In this document: in pieces, positions 17,685-29,316 of the stretch | How the letters are laid out: every line of letters begins with the position of its first letter | Numbering within the stretch: the stretch's first letter is position 1 | NCBI GenBank assembly: GCA_025769875.1 | Contig: JAGFNK010000610.1 | Coordinates: forward strand, 1-30,283 | Reading direction: 5' to 3' | Length of the DNA stretch: 30,283 bases | Source: Russula earlei | Lineage: Eukaryota > Basidiomycota > Agaricomycetes > Russulales > Russulaceae | Notes under the pieces: generated by a model | The model's input: only the letters and a program-made list of their open reading frames with translations | Databases searched by the model: none | Told to the model about the DNA's origin: nothing | Program-made: the position numbers and the translations under genes

Positions 17685-18940
17685 ATGGTCAAGAGCAAAC
17701 ACGCGCACTCGGGGTCCAATGGGCGTGGACGAGGACGTCGCAGCCCGAAGAAAGGGAGAGCGGGGAAAGCTCAAACCCGTCGCGGCCTTCTCCTAATTGA
17801 CGACACGTCGACCCGGCCGGAGGGAATTATTTCCGATGTCACCCAACCTCTAGCATCCTGGCCTGGCGGTGAGGGTGAGGATGGCGTGAGGGAGGATGAG
17901 GACGAGGAAGCGCAAACATCCCCCGGTCCAAGCGGTACACCCTCTCGCCTTTTTCCAGCCCCTCCTTTGATCACCACAGAGGTTCCAACGATCACTGTGC
18001 CAGTAGCAATGTGGGTATGTTGCTACCAACACCTCAGGCTTGATGTAAATTGCCTGCAATCATTCTCACAGGATTTTGACCACTGCGACCCGAGGCGATG
18101 CTCGGGAAAAAGACTCGCTCGTCAACATCTTGTTGCCGAGCTCCGTGTCGGATCGCGATTCCGTGGCGTCGTTCTCTCGTCCGTGTTGTTTCAAGTTTAT
18201 GTGCGCTGTACTCTGCGTAACATCGGCATGAGTGCAGGCCAAACGCGATACAAGTCTTGTCCCCCGCAGACAAAGGTATCATTGAGAAAGGCGGCCTTGC
18301 TGTGGTCGAGTGCTCTTGGGCGCGCTTGTCCGAAATCCCTTTCTCCAAAATTTCGTCTCCCCACGAACGCCTACGTACGTCTTTTGCCACACTGGTCATC
18401 CAATCATGCCTTGACCGACCGGTTTCGCTACTGCAGTGCCATATCTCATCGCAACTAACCCGACAAATTACGGAAAACCTTGGAGGCTGAACTGTGCAGA
18501 AGCTCTTGCGGCAGCGTTTTACTTGACGGGACACGAGAACTGGGCTAACAAACTGTTAGCACCATTTGGATGGGGCGGCTCGTTCTACGCCGTCAATCGG
18601 TGCGATTCGGTTCTTCGCATGACTCATAGTCACATACGCCCGCTGAGCCGCCATGCGAGCTAGACACCTCCTTGAGCGATACCGTAACTGCGAGGATGCA
18701 GCAGCGGTTGCAAAAGAGCAAGAACAAGTTCTCGCAGAGCTCGAAGAGACTTACGCAGCTGCACGTCGCTCTCCACGTACGAGTGATCCTTACTGGAATG
18801 GTCGCATGCTACTTACTGCCGTTGTTCCAGAGGATGTCGAGAACGGCGACCTTTTGATCGCGAACCCGAATCACCCACCGCCGCCGGACTCAGATTTCGA
18901 GGAGGGGTCAGAGTCAGAGGGCACATCAAGCGAAGCCTAG
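17685..18940 (+). CDS. TSR3: 18S rRNA aminocarboxypropyltransferase
   Basis: Tsr3 transfers the 3-amino-3-carboxypropyl group from S-adenosylmethionine to the hypermodified pseudouridine of 18S rRNA (position 1191 in yeast), a late cytoplasmic step of 40S maturation. Five exons: 17685-18014, 18072-18178, 18238-18374, 18437-18599, 18664-18940; introns 57 to 64 bp, phases closing to 337 residues. Residues 1-105 are a basic then acidic low-complexity leader. The core follows: VPVAMWDFDHCDPRRCSGKR, LRVGSRFRGVVLS, VLSPADKGIIEKGGLAVV, CSWARLSEIPF, LPYLIATNPTNYGKPWRL, LNCAEALAAAFYLTG, FGWGGSFYAVNR. The last intron uses the acceptor CTAG at 18663, which alone avoids a stop and restores NRHLLERYRNC. 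The tail is acidic (DSDFEEGSESEG). Confidence 0.96.
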
Positions 18941-19760
18941 GCGTCTCCAACAGAAAAAGGAATTCCGATATCGTGTACCTTCCTTTACGTCGTCAGACAC
19001 GTCTTTGACCTTGTCACCCTGTTTCATGCCATGCGGGACTCCCATCAAGGAAAGTCACCTCCTCATAGCGATAATCCAAGCCGCGGCTCATTTCCCTTAG
19101 TGCCTCATGTTTCGAGGCCCTCAGACGGAACCCCTGCTGCACCCCCAGATCTGAAGCATATTGAGAATGTTGGACCCCATACCATATAGACTCGGGATTG
19201 CCTTGTAAGGACAAATCACACACGTGACACATCCTTGACCATGTGATCGCCAATCACGTGTGGATATTAATGCCGAGCGAGTGCCATTGTTGGTGTCCAT
19301 TCAAAATGGCGTGAACAAGGCGATTCTGATTTTATAATCACTAAGAATCCCTAAGCTAAGCGCTTTTACAGCCGCTTCTGCTGAGTGAAAATATCCTATA
19401 GCTCTGATGCGCAGTGGTGTTTCTATGTTTATGGAAAGACTGGAACGAGTTGGGACCTTGCCGAAGATAGGACGAAATAATGGGTATACTGAAGAGATTG
19501 ATCAAGCGCAGGGTATCGCGATTATAACATGAAAGGAACCAAAAACACAAATGCCAAAGCGGGGCGTGAGACGAAGAGAGAAACAAGACAACAAGTGACC
19601 AATAAATGCGTTGCTACCGTTGGAGAAAGGGTAGGACACAATGGAAGAAATAGACACAATTTGAGACAAATGCAAAGCTGTCACCGCCGACCGATCCTGT
19701 GAGAGTTGGCGGCCGACCAGCGTAGATGCTCACGTCGATGCGTGATGCGGGCAAGACGTC
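18941..19760. other. convergent intergenic region, 820 bp
   Basis: Lies between the 3' ends of TSR3 and the kinase gene. Two CACGTG E-box-type hexamers occur at about 19220 and 19255. No frame with recognisable similarity. Probably 3' untranslated sequence of both genes plus spacer. Confidence 0.5.
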
Positions 19761-22681
19761 TCACATCTGTCGCGAGCCAAACTTGCCCCTGGCACGCTTC
19801 CACAGCGATTTGAGCCTAGGGAGGACAGATGTTTTCCTTGCGGTTTGCGGTTGGGATGGTTCTGTGGCGTCGGACGGGGAAACAAAGGCTTCCTTCCATC
19901 CTGACGGCAGCTCGAATACAGGCTCCTCTCCGACGTCCAGTGACCTAATGGACGTCCGCACAAGGGCTTCGTCGTCGCGGGTCGGCACAGCTGCCGATCC
20001 CGGACCGAGGCAGATACCGGAGTCCCTGAAAGCGGCGATCCACTCTGCTGGAGGGGTGTATATGGGGTCATCGCCTTCGTCGAGTGGACGCACAGCGCTA
20101 TCATCGGTGTGGACTTCCGGGATGGAATCGCAAGATGAATTGTGAAATAACTGAGATAAAGAGAAAGAATTGAAAAACTGCAAGTTTCCACAGGAAACGA
20201 GAGAGAGTCGGTCGGAAGAGGAATTACAATGAGATGGGGTATATGATTCAGAGACGGTGGATTCGAAAGACGAATCGGTGCCGCCAAAGTTGGTGGAAGC
20301 TTCCTCGATGATCATCGACGGGCATTGCCACGTAAAATCTGGAAACAGATTCGAGTCGATGGAGAATTGGTTGACATCATCTCCCACGGGACCGGGAAAC
20401 AGGTATGACGCTTGAGAAAGCGTCAGCATTACGTGCACGTCATGGAATTGAGACTTACTGGGCGGATCTTTAGACGGCACAGTCTTCCAGTCACTAAATG
20501 TTTCACACCCTGATCAACGTCAGTCAGTGGTGCAAAGAAGCCGCACCCACAAGTCAGTGAAGAATGTAGCTCTTCGTATGGCAGAAAAGTCTGCTCTGGC
20601 ATCCTGATCTACACAGAATAACTAGAGAGTTGCGTGAGCGCGACCAGTTCGTCGAGGTTGAGTGTCTACCTTGTACCTTGGTGAGGAGATCACCGAACGA
20701 CCCGTCCTGAAAGATGAGGCCGTGGGATATTGTAGCCATCATCTCCTTTAGATAGCTCGTCGGATGTTCGTACTCCCCCAGCCAAGGAAACTATATTCAA
20801 GTAAACATTGGCGTTTCAGAAAGAAACGAGAGCGTACCTTATCCAGATAGAATACGTGCAAGAACACACCATATGCAAACCAGTCTACGCCATAGGAATA
20901 CTCCATGTTACATAATACTTCAGGGGCCATGTAGGGAAGTGTGCCGCAGACACCGCGGGTCTTGAGGGCGTTGTTCCTTTCTTTGCGTTTGCAAGATCCC
21001 CTCAGATGAGGGGAGAGTATGCTGGGAGCGTCCAGTCGGATTGCCAAACCGAAGTCTCCCAAAGCGACGTGACCATCGTTCTTCACCATCACATTCTCTA
21101 ATCTGATGTCTCGATGAATGATTCCAAGACCATGAAGGTGATCTACGGCGCAGGCCTGCAGACCCTGCATCAGTTCGCCAATCTCGCTGTTACAAAAAGG
21201 AGTGAGGTATTCACCAATTCAGCTGACGCGAGCTTCTTGTGAGACTTAGGCATATGAAGACGCTCGTCAAATAGAGTTGAACTACAATACTCCTGAAATT
21301 AGACAATGAGATTTCCACGTTACCTCGCTGAAGATGGGGAAAGGAAACTCACAGAGACTAGGTAGAAACCATGGTCGTCGTAGAACGACGCTAGTAAACC
21401 CACTAACAACGGGTAGCCGGATGCATCGCGCATGATGCGCTGTTCTTCTATTACCGCACGAATGACGCTCTCTTCGACGACGATGGCACTCGAGATGACC
21501 TTAACCACACACCGACGCCGACTTGACTTGTGGGTAGCCAACGCGACGGCGCCAAACCTATCCTGGCTTAGAGAGGTGATATAATCGTAATCGGCTGACG
21601 AAGGGGGTTGACACGGAATATTCGTTAAGTCTCCAATGTCGAACCTGACTGAGGATGTAGCCTGGTAGGCAGCGGACAATGATGGCCACACGGTATGGAG
21701 AGACGCGACGTCATGAATGCTCCCCATCTGCACAGGAGCGATTAAACGAGAAAAATCCTCCCCTGGGCCCTTGCATTTGACTTTCATCGCGATATCGGAC
21801 TCGATGAAGGCATTGACAGCTGGCTCCCACCACTCCACAATCGCAGACATGGGCTCCAGCGTGGAAGCGGACGTTGCTACCGGCGTGGCCTTGGGAGGGG
21901 GGATCTCGTCACGTTGGACAACTTCACTCTCAGATGTAAATCCAAGGCCGACGCTAAATATTTGCTTGACTTGAGCCTCGAGATCAAACGTCGGCTCTGT
22001 CATCTCCAGCGGCTCATCCTCTAGCTCAGAGTTCTCCTCGAGTGAATGGAAGCATGACACGAAAAGGATAGGCTCATTGCAACCGGCGTGCCTCGGTGTG
22101 GAAGTGACGGAGAGGCTTGCGAGATTGCCGTGAGTCGGAGTTAGCTCGATAGGAGTTGTCTTAAACTTGGCCCCGGTCTTCTGCTGTTGGGGGCGAATAG
22201 TATACGAGAGTGACTGCGGTTTGCTCGAGGCTGCACGGGGAGTGGAAGTCTTCTTGGCGGGGTGAGTTGCCTTCTCGACGCCCAGTCGAGGCGGCCTAGA
22301 GGGGGATGGCAAGTTCGTGTTGACATGGGAGAGCGGACGGCGCTGCTTTGGACTGACAGCAGAAGTTGAAACTTTCGGGATCCGCGGGACAGTCGGAGAC
22401 TTCCCAGATCCGTTGGTGGCTTTGCCTTGCATTTGCAGACGAGGGTCTGTCCGTGGTGCAGTCGCTGACTTAGTACTGAACATCGGAGGACGCGGTAACT
22501 TCATCTCCTTGAACTGAGCAACCATGGCTTTGTGGCCTATAATCTGCTTGCTGACCGCCTCTGCTGCACGCTGCAGCCTATATGGGTTCGGTGAGCCTGG
22601 CGAGGCCGGTGGGGGTCGGGGCGGACAGTCGGGGAAACTGCAACATGGGTTGGGAATGACTTTCTGTTTATAGAGACGCAT
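19761..22681 (-). CDS. divergent AGC-like serine/threonine protein kinase
   Basis: Seven exons: 22681-21353, 21292-21246, 21186-20838, 20790-20670, 20608-20551, 20493-20459, 20410-19761; introns 47 to 61 bp, phases closing to 862 residues. Residues 1 to about 365 are a Ser/Pro/Thr/Lys-rich, probably disordered leader. The kinase domain follows: a glycine-poor nucleotide loop (SLSQDRFGAVALA), Lys394 (CVVKVIS), Glu413 as likely helix-C partner, HRDIRLENV (Asp485, Asn490, with Arg487 where AGC kinases have Lys), DFG at 503-505, a long activation segment, GTLPYMAPEVL (546-548), GVDWFAYGVFLHVF, then DARADFSAIRRATFFTDFDW, like the end of an AGC domain. The C-terminal 230 residues hold two similar motifs, YTPPAEWIAAF and FELPSGWKEAF. 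Family is inferred; substrate unknown. Confidence 0.88.
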
Positions 22682-23790
22682 AGTAGATCTTCCGAGTCGT
22701 TTATACGACGATAGTACTTGACGAAGTAAGAACGAGGAGACAAGAGGAAGGGATACCCCTTAAAATACAGCTGTATTCAATCTAATCCGGACGTCAGGCT
22801 GTTTGACTCGATTTCATTATCGACAGATCGCTGCGAATTAATAAAATTTGGTTTACTGAGGGCCCTTGCAAAGAGATGAGACTGACCAGACGGTCTCCAG
22901 TCAGGTTCAAAAGTGAACCGTCCGAGAGACTGCCAGTGAGGGCAGCGAAAACATGTATCCCAGAGTGTTCCAGATATCAGTTGTTTATTACATCCCCTTT
23001 ACTGGCACAAAAAAAAGCTATTCTATTAGCAGCCGCTAAATTCAGTTGAAGGTACACTCACTGACAAGGACGAGGATGGGATGAACTACGTTGACGACGT
23101 CAGCCGCAAAGTCGCCTTACCCATCGGCCCGCATTCCCGACATGAGTGTTTGCTGTGCTGTGCATCCACGGTTCAGTTTGACATTGGCCCCAGCGTTTGT
23201 TTCTATTTCACCGTTAAATTGCTCGAAATATACGAATAAACGGCATGGTTTTTAAAGAGTCGCCTGTGATGGGGCCGACATTTGCAGAACAAAGTCCAAC
23301 CCCCTCCTCAAGCCATGTTCGGGAATCTCTCGTGCCCTCCTGAATAAGTATCTGTAGGAGGGAGATGATTTAGACATCCTGGATATTTTTAATGAACGCG
23401 AAAGAGCCCAGCGAGATGCACGCAGGAGACACTCTTGCCCGTGATCGAATTGCGCATCGCATAAATGGGGCTGCGAGTGCGCGTCAAGCCCGGGCCCGAG
23501 GCCGGAGGAACGATGAATGGAGATAAACCCGGCTGCGATGTTACCAACCGATTTCTCCACGCTCTCGGTGGTTGGGCCTACCACGTGTCTAGTGTCATCC
23601 GATGAGCCTTATCATTCATTGAATAGTATGAGCTGGGTGATACACGAAAGCGCAACTGGACAGAAACAGAAAGACAGAGGGTTTCTCTTGCAACACAGGG
23701 CCGCGTGTCTGAGAAGGCTGCAAGTGAGGCAACCATTGAAGGGCTACAGAACAGCAGGATCAACCAGGAACGACATCACGTGCCACCTCT
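22682..23790. other. intergenic region upstream of the kinase gene
   Basis: About 1.1 kb without a recognised gene. The first 150 bp are the probable kinase promoter and leader. Around 22890-22930 there is a GGTTC/GAACC inverted repeat within a larger imperfect one. Several short open frames on both strands show no known domain. Confidence 0.45.
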
Positions 23791-23804
23791 TTAATGGCTC
23801 TAGC

Positions 23805-24180
23805 CGCCGAAGGCGGGGGGCCGCATTACTTGTAAGTTTATCGTCATAGGAAGAGTCGTTAGTAGTTGGAGCGGTTCACCGTGACGCGGTGTGGTGCAGA
23901 ATGTCTCTAAGATCACCTTGACTGCCTCATTTCGGAGCACTGGCAGCTTTTTAATCAGTTTCTCTGTCAGCCTCGGTACCACAGTTGGTGCCCGTATGTG
24001 AGTGCCAGTAGGCTGATGGCGATGTGAGTCAGGCGCCACCTCGCTTGGCCCAGGATGCGTACCAAGTTCCCTAGGGCATTGATGGTGGCTCTGGTCCTAT
24101 TTCACATTGTATCTACGTGGTGGGTCCAGTTGAGGCGTCCGTCGAAGTCATCATGGAAAGTTTACGACCAGTTTCCGGGA
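23805..24180 (-). pseudogene. LINE-type reverse transcriptase relic
   Basis: On the minus strand DGRLNWTHHVDTM, RTRATINALGNLV, LTYGHQLWY and EAVKVILETFCTTPRHGEPL with LTTLPMTINLQVM follow in order. This is the layout of the region after the RT core in fungal non-LTR retrotransposons (DRKLNWKxHV, ALNxL, YGxxVWY, GAFRTTP, IPPI). Stops and probable frame breaks separate the pieces. Only about 375 bp survive; neither a catalytic YxDD nor an endonuclease was found. Similarity is by motif order, so the family call is moderate. Confidence 0.62.
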
Positions 24181-24414
24181 CAGGGCACCCAGAGTTGAAG
24201 AGCATACATCCTTTTAGCAGGATGATGCAATACGGTCGAGCCGTGCAACAAGCATCATGACTTTCTTGCTACTAAACGTTTCATATGAGTGATGGGTAGC
24301 TGCCACATGATATTATCAGCCATAATATGCGTCGAAGCCATAGCACGTCGACGGATAGCAAAGCCCGATCATGTCACATCGAGGTATGCTGAAAACATGT
24401 GACTCTATACCCTG

Positions 24415-25266
24415 TACCGCCGTGCTGTTTTGGTGAAGAACGTCTGGAGGGCGTACACTTGGAGCCTGTAGGGGCATCAACGAGGAGCTCAAGGCGAAAA
24501 TAAAAGGCGATCATACATTGCCATGGTAATGACGGCAAGCGTCTCGAACACCGCGTACCAGAAAAGGCGGCTATGAGGGAGAGAAGGTTGTGAGTCAGTA
24601 GGAACATGGGCCACAAGCCGGCGGCACCACCCACTTTTGCGTTGACTTCACAATTGAAAAGCCACGGTTTTCACGCGTGTGGAAGCTATAGGTCAAGTCC
24701 GGAATCAGAATAGGGAGGCGGAAGGGTAGTGATGGGAGACGCACTATTTCTGCGTGCGCTTAATGTTCATCAATAAACTATTCAGCCTGTAGATGCTCTC
24801 CTGAAGCTCGTCGGTTTGTTCCTGCAATTGCCCAGGCTTTGCCGGTGCTTCGCGTCTTGGCTCGCTCTCGATCAAAATGTCAAAGTCGACAAGCTTGTCA
24901 GTGAGGGTGCTCATGTCGTTCTCGAAGCAAAAGGAGTATTCCCCGACGGTATTGGCAGTCAAGACATAGTCTCCTTGGCGCTCACGTTGGCCATCAAGAA
25001 GGACCTTGTCATTTGGGTCCTTTATCTCGAAGTCGACGTCGAATGAGCCCCCACTCTGGACAGCGAAGTAGAACTGATGAGGGAAGCATATATGAGTAAA
25101 TAAAGGTTGAAAAGGAAGGACAACGCACGCCAATCTTTTCCCCGGCTTTATCGACGTCTGCATAAAAGCATAAACGCTCGTTTGGTGTGAGAAGGGTCGT
25201 GAGTGCGGTTGAATACACAGTTGTGGCAAGGCCGAGGAGGGGGAGGATCGTCCGGATGGACACCAT
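24415..25266 (-). CDS. p24/EMP24-family (TMED) cargo receptor
   Basis: This is a type I membrane protein of COPII/COPI vesicles that sorts cargo, including GPI-anchored proteins, between ER and Golgi. Five exons: 25266-25129, 25073-24745, 24685-24635, 24570-24517, 24475-24415; introns 55, 59, 64 and 41 bp, phases closing to 210 residues, normal for p24. Signal peptide MVSIRTILPLLGLATTVYS; GOLD domain with the conserved cysteines Cys33 (NERLCFYADVD) and Cys95 (GEYSFCFEND); coiled-coil QEQTDELQESIYRLNSLL; then NIKRTQKYFHTRENRG, a membrane segment LFWYAVFETLAVITMAML, and the cytosolic tail LQTFFTKTARRYRV with the COPII-binding FF pair. An ATG further upstream (25311) would spoil the signal peptide. 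Divergent from the Rua1-like gene, 86 bp apart. Subfamily not resolved. Confidence 0.95.
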
Positions 25267-25352
25267 GACGTGGTGGAAAGAGCGAGCGAGACACGTGGGA
25301 ATGTTAACCACGAGATCTTTTCTTTTTCCTCTCTCATCTCACCGCACTCACG
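25267..25352. promoter_or_regulatory. 86-bp bidirectional promoter, p24 gene / Rua1-like gene
   Basis: Only 86 bp separate the two divergent start codons, so the core promoters overlap or lie within the leaders. It contains a TCTTTTCTTTTTCCTCTCTC pyrimidine run (25316-25335) just upstream of the plus-strand start, a common fungal promoter feature. Confidence 0.55.
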
Positions 25353-26975
25353 ATGGGCTCAGACTCGGAGACGCCGCTGCAAGTCAGACAGGGCCGACCC
25401 ATTCATTCCTTACTTTTCTTCAATTGCGCTTCTCGCTCTTCGTCCAATACTTCGTCTACAGAGTCGACGACGCCTCTCGGATCTGCGTTCGGCACATCTT
25501 TTTTTCAATCTCCCATACAAAAACCTCATCTCGACATGTATGCGTCGCCGCCTCCGCTTATCCACTCCCAGAACCTACAGAAACTTTCTCCTGCTTTGGC
25601 TGCATCTCCTCACCTCTTTACGCCACCTGTTCCAATCAGGGGCACACTCACACCTGGCTTGTCACCCATAGACCGTTCTCCTCGTCCTCCTAGACCGCTT
25701 CACATTTTGACACACGCTCCACCTCGTAGACCTTTTCTCGAAAAACTCCTCAATGTCACAGATGACTCTGATGATGACGGCTTCGCCTCTGAAAATGACG
25801 ATGACGAATCCTCACCCCCACCTACCCCAATCCATTTAGGTTGTACGTCCACCCCTCTGAGAGCTACTCCGAGGCCATCCATTTCCCCCTTCTCGTCGCC
25901 TTTGTCCGCGTCGTCTTCTCTTGACGTTCCGCTGTCTTGCTCTTCTACGCCTCACCGTCGTGAACCATCCCCGATCAGGGAGCGATCAGGTCCTAGAATC
26001 TCAGCTTTGGCTGTGACCCTCAAGCGTCCTACGGCTGTCAGTGCCCCAACACACTGTCGGAATAAACGTTTGAAGGCTACCGCTTCTGAGTCTTCGCCGT
26101 CGCCATCTGTCCCTCCTCTACGCACCTTTCCAGCATCAATCCCTATTCACCCCGAATTTCCAGGCTTTTACATCCGCTTTCCGGTTATCCCACCTGTGGT
26201 CAAAGCGTATGTCCTTTGTCCTTTTACATTCCCCTTTATCTTACAGCCACTTAGCGCTCCCGGCTGCACTGTCAACCCTCCCCGTGACGTGTTTGACCTT
26301 TATACACCGCGCCTCGTACGTGGCTCGGGCCACACCAAAGTCGGTCTTTGCCCCCTTTGTGCCTGTACAGGAATGGGGAAAGTCTGGCTAAGTATGAAAT
26401 TTTCTGCGTACAAGTGGTACGCACTATGCTTTCCTGTCGGTTTCTTCCTGTTCCATCACACCGCACGCACAGCGTCCTTCCTTTCCTGAATGTTTTCTAA
26501 GCTTGACTTGCACAACTAGCTACCACATGCAGTACTTCCATGGTACGTCACACCGCGTTCTGTCCCATAGCCCTCACCGAGGTGTGCGTCCTATGAGGCA
26601 TTGCCGCATCTACGGCACGTCCGTTCTCTCCTCCGACTGCCTTCCGAACAACTCCACGCCAGCGACCTGGTAAACTTGAGCGTACGCAAATGCTTGAAGG
26701 TCGTTGCCACCGTTGTTCACGCTGGGTGCCCGTGCAGGGCGTGAAGGCCGCCGATGCCAAGGTGCGCTCTCTGTCCCCTGTTCTCCAATGAGCTGCTGAA
26801 TCTCTGGCGCGACGGTAAGGTGAAGGAGCTTTTTTGGTAAGTGAGGACGAGGATAATATGGTGATATTCTTTGATTCGCCCATCGGTTTCTAGGTGGAAG
26901 CATGCGGCGACATGCCACGGCACAAGCACGATCCCCGGCGAACGAAATATATCCCTCACCGACCCAGCAATCTAA
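25353..26975 (+). CDS. Rua1 C-terminal domain protein, putative transcription regulator
   Basis: The C-terminal part matches the fungal Rua1 domain, named for the Ustilago regulator of ustilagic acid synthesis and thought to bind zinc and DNA. Exons 25353-26416, 26520-26542, 26598-26761, 26820-26836, 26894-26975; phases close to 449 residues. Residues 1-300 are Ser/Pro-rich with an acidic patch (DDSDDDGFASENDDDE). The domain reads DVFDLYTPRLVRGSGHTKVG, CPLC (Cys333, Cys336), VWLSMKFSAYK, YHMQYFHGIAASTARPFSPP, RCHRCSRWVPV, LFWWKHAATCHGTS, ending LTDPAI. The 23-bp and 17-bp exons are supported by exact restoration of this domain. A 48-bp in-frame segment ending at about 26246 could be a further intron. 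What it regulates here is unknown; the ustilagic acid link should not be carried over. Confidence 0.88.
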
Positions 26976-27850
26976 CAAGATCGAGCCCACAACCCTGTTT
27001 CCTGTATCAACACAACCCCAAACCTCCTCGCTTTGCTTTCACCTGGATCTCAGTGTCACAGCCTGGACGACATTTAATATTCGACGCGCATGGACTGTAG
27101 ACTGGCACCTAGATCGAAGCAAACTTTGTATCTCCTAGGTCTCAACGGCTGCGTCAACTGATTCACTACTCTGTGCTGTCCTCTCATCGCTTCGTGATTG
27201 TGTATTCGTCCTATCATGTATCACCTCCCATCAACCACGCTTCATCTCATTCGCATTCGCCTTATTCAGTTCCGTTCTTCAATTCACTGCTCATCTTTAC
27301 CGTTCTCTCTCTAACGTAATGCATCGACGTTCTTATTGAATTCTTAGGTAGTACTCACCACCATATCATTATATCCTCCACCCTTACCACGTTCATATTC
27401 CAGTATCACCATCATCTTGATCAATTTATCCTATTTTCTTTTATTTTTCGCGAGGTCTGAAAAACTTGAGTGACGCCATTATATCTCAGTGATCACACCT
27501 GGATGTCATGCATGCTGGTAGATGAGGTTTTTTGTTGGTGATATCCACAATCGATCCCTTCCGATGGTTGCAGGCTAAGTTAGCTTCGATCGGGTTGTCA
27601 CACGGCCACCAGAGTAAGCAGTTGTCACATAAACATCGCTACGAGTTTGAGTGGCCTTATACGATGGTACACGGCGGTGAAGTGTCTATGTCGTCTCGCA
27701 CCGTCTTCAGTGCTGGCCTTGCTGCCACCTCCACACCATGCACAAGGACTCACAAGCCTGAATGCCTCATGTTGCTCTCCTTGCTGCATGCTCTCAGACC
27801 TAGGGAGATGGAATAGTAGGGTTATAATGTTTGTTTCAAATTTCTTTTCA
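26976..27850. other. intergenic region, no gene seen
   Basis: The first 300 bp are T/C-rich, consistent with a 3' untranslated region. Short open frames at 27532-27889 show no known domain. This is the boundary between the gene block and the right-hand repeats. Confidence 0.5.
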
Positions 27851-28256
27851 CATGATGGGCAGGAAGGGATAAGTCAAGTCTGCTTATAGTCAACTCAGTG
27901 GACAATAAAAGTAAAATATTTCAGGTGCTGAGTAGGCTCTGTTGCAGCCACAAATTATATTACATAAGTAATGACTTTAGTTGAGCACAAAAAATGTGAC
28001 AAAAAAGGTTAAATAAGGAGAGTCTACTCATTCCAGCAAAACATTTACCCTAGCCTGGCTAAAAGTTGTGCCAGAATGGGTAGACTGTCCTTATTTAACC
28101 ATTTTTGTCACATTTTTGGTGCTCAAATAAAGTCATTACTTATGTAATATAATTTGTGGCCACAACAGAGCCTACTCAGCACTTGAAATATTTTACCTTT
28201 ATTGTCCACTGAGTTGACTATAAGCAGACTCAACTTATCCCTTCCTCCCTGTCATG
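27851..28256. mobile_element. 406-bp palindromic snapback MITE, copy 2
   Basis: Starts CATGATGGGCAGGAAGG, ends CCTCCCTGTCATG, and is flanked by TCA on both sides (27848-27850 and 28257-28259). It has exactly the length of copy 1 (406 bp) and is centred on 28053.5. The 14-nt loop is the reverse complement of the loop in copy 1 with one change, so this copy is inserted in the opposite orientation. CpG sites of copy 1 (for example TTCCGGCAC) appear here as CA or TG. It abuts the 829-bp repeat. Confidence 0.93.
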
Positions 28257-28265
28257 TCATTTGAC

Positions 28266-29093
28266 TGTCAAGACACATACTGCTGATCACAAAGGACTCA
28301 GGAGCAGGTGGGCAAAGGTCAGAAAAGACAATGCATGGCATAAACAGTGTTGAACAGGAGGACAAGCCAAACGACTAAGAGGTACCAGATGGGGACTGGT
28401 ACATGTTGCAGGAGGCAGAGGCGAAGGTGGGAGGCCAGTGCAGCGAAGGGCTTTAGACAAGGCAGTCATTGAAGAGTACCTTGAAGACGAGGGGAGGCTT
28501 TAGACTGAGCGGTCGCAGGGGAGTACCCAGGAAGATGAGAGTATCACAAATGGACAGTCTGACGACTGCCATACTACATTGGAGCTTATATACTGTGTAC
28601 AGGGTCAATTACAAAGAGCAGGAACTATTCTAGACTCCTTGGTACCATCCAATAGGACTACAGAGGCATAAACTCACTTGTGTCAGGTTTCAGGCTTACT
28701 GAGCATATTACTGATCATCATAGAGCAATGACATCCTTATGATGTCACTGTGGAGTGCTTAGTGAGCTGGTGAGGTCATTGTGGAGTTGCTCAGTCAGCC
28801 ATGATGTCATTGGAGCCTGGATGACATCATATGAGTTATGCAACTGTTTATAAGAGTTTATGCCACTGTTTTGGTTTCTTGGTGGCTGAGTGGCCATGTG
28901 GCTGCCATGTGATGATTACCTGATTAGGAAATGGGTGCCTGGTCATGTTATAGTGCCTTTGCAATAGCACTATCTTGCACCACAGGAGGGGTAGCCCAAG
29001 AAACAGAAGTGTGTTGGCAATGCAAAGTGAGAGAGGTCTCTCTTGAGTGAAATAGGACAATATATGGCCAGGATCTGGCCTTGGTTTGTAACA
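28266..29093 (+). repeat. 829-bp dispersed repeat, copy B, uninterrupted
   Basis: This is a full partner of 3142-5592 without the Tc1 element. The target dinucleotide TA is at 28643-28644 in CCTTGGTACCATCC. The LTR-like 413-bp end is 28681-29093 (TGTCAGG to TGTAACA), the same length as in copy A. Differences from copy A are scattered substitutions, many of them transitions, plus small indels. Confidence 0.88.
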
Positions 29094-29316
29094 TTGACCA
29101 TCTTTGTACCATCAATCTCATGTGGTCTTGATTGTCTTTCATCCTCTTTCACTGTAGCTCTTCCCTCCTATATTCAAGACTTGTAGCTACACCTTCTGAA
29201 TAACAGTTCACATCCTCCTGTGCAATTGTCTTGCTGGCATCAAGACTCAGCATCCCATGTAGGGACTTGCTCCCTCTCCTCTCCCTCCTCTTTCTGTCAG
29301 GTTTGGTACCAGCCCC
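29094..29316. other. spacer between the 829-bp repeat and the LTR
   Basis: About 220 bp, C/T-rich on the plus strand near 29260-29300. On the minus strand, directly after the LTR end, the bases GGGGCTGGTACCAAACC occur; they contain TGG and could be a remnant primer-binding site. No gene is recognised. Confidence 0.4.

Noticed and set aside
22141..22517. Extra small genes antisense to the kinase leader
   Set aside because: These frames lie inside the long open first exon of the kinase, whose phase runs unbroken for 443 codons.
24374..24634. 86-codon minus-strand frame with hydrophobic start
   Set aside because: It is made of introns and out-of-phase exons of the p24 gene; correct splicing gives the conserved p24 C-terminus instead.
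12000..27000. Secondary-metabolite or defence gene cluster
   Set aside because: The genes are unrelated housekeeping, trafficking and regulatory types in mixed orientation. No synthase, transporter or NLR-type gene is present.
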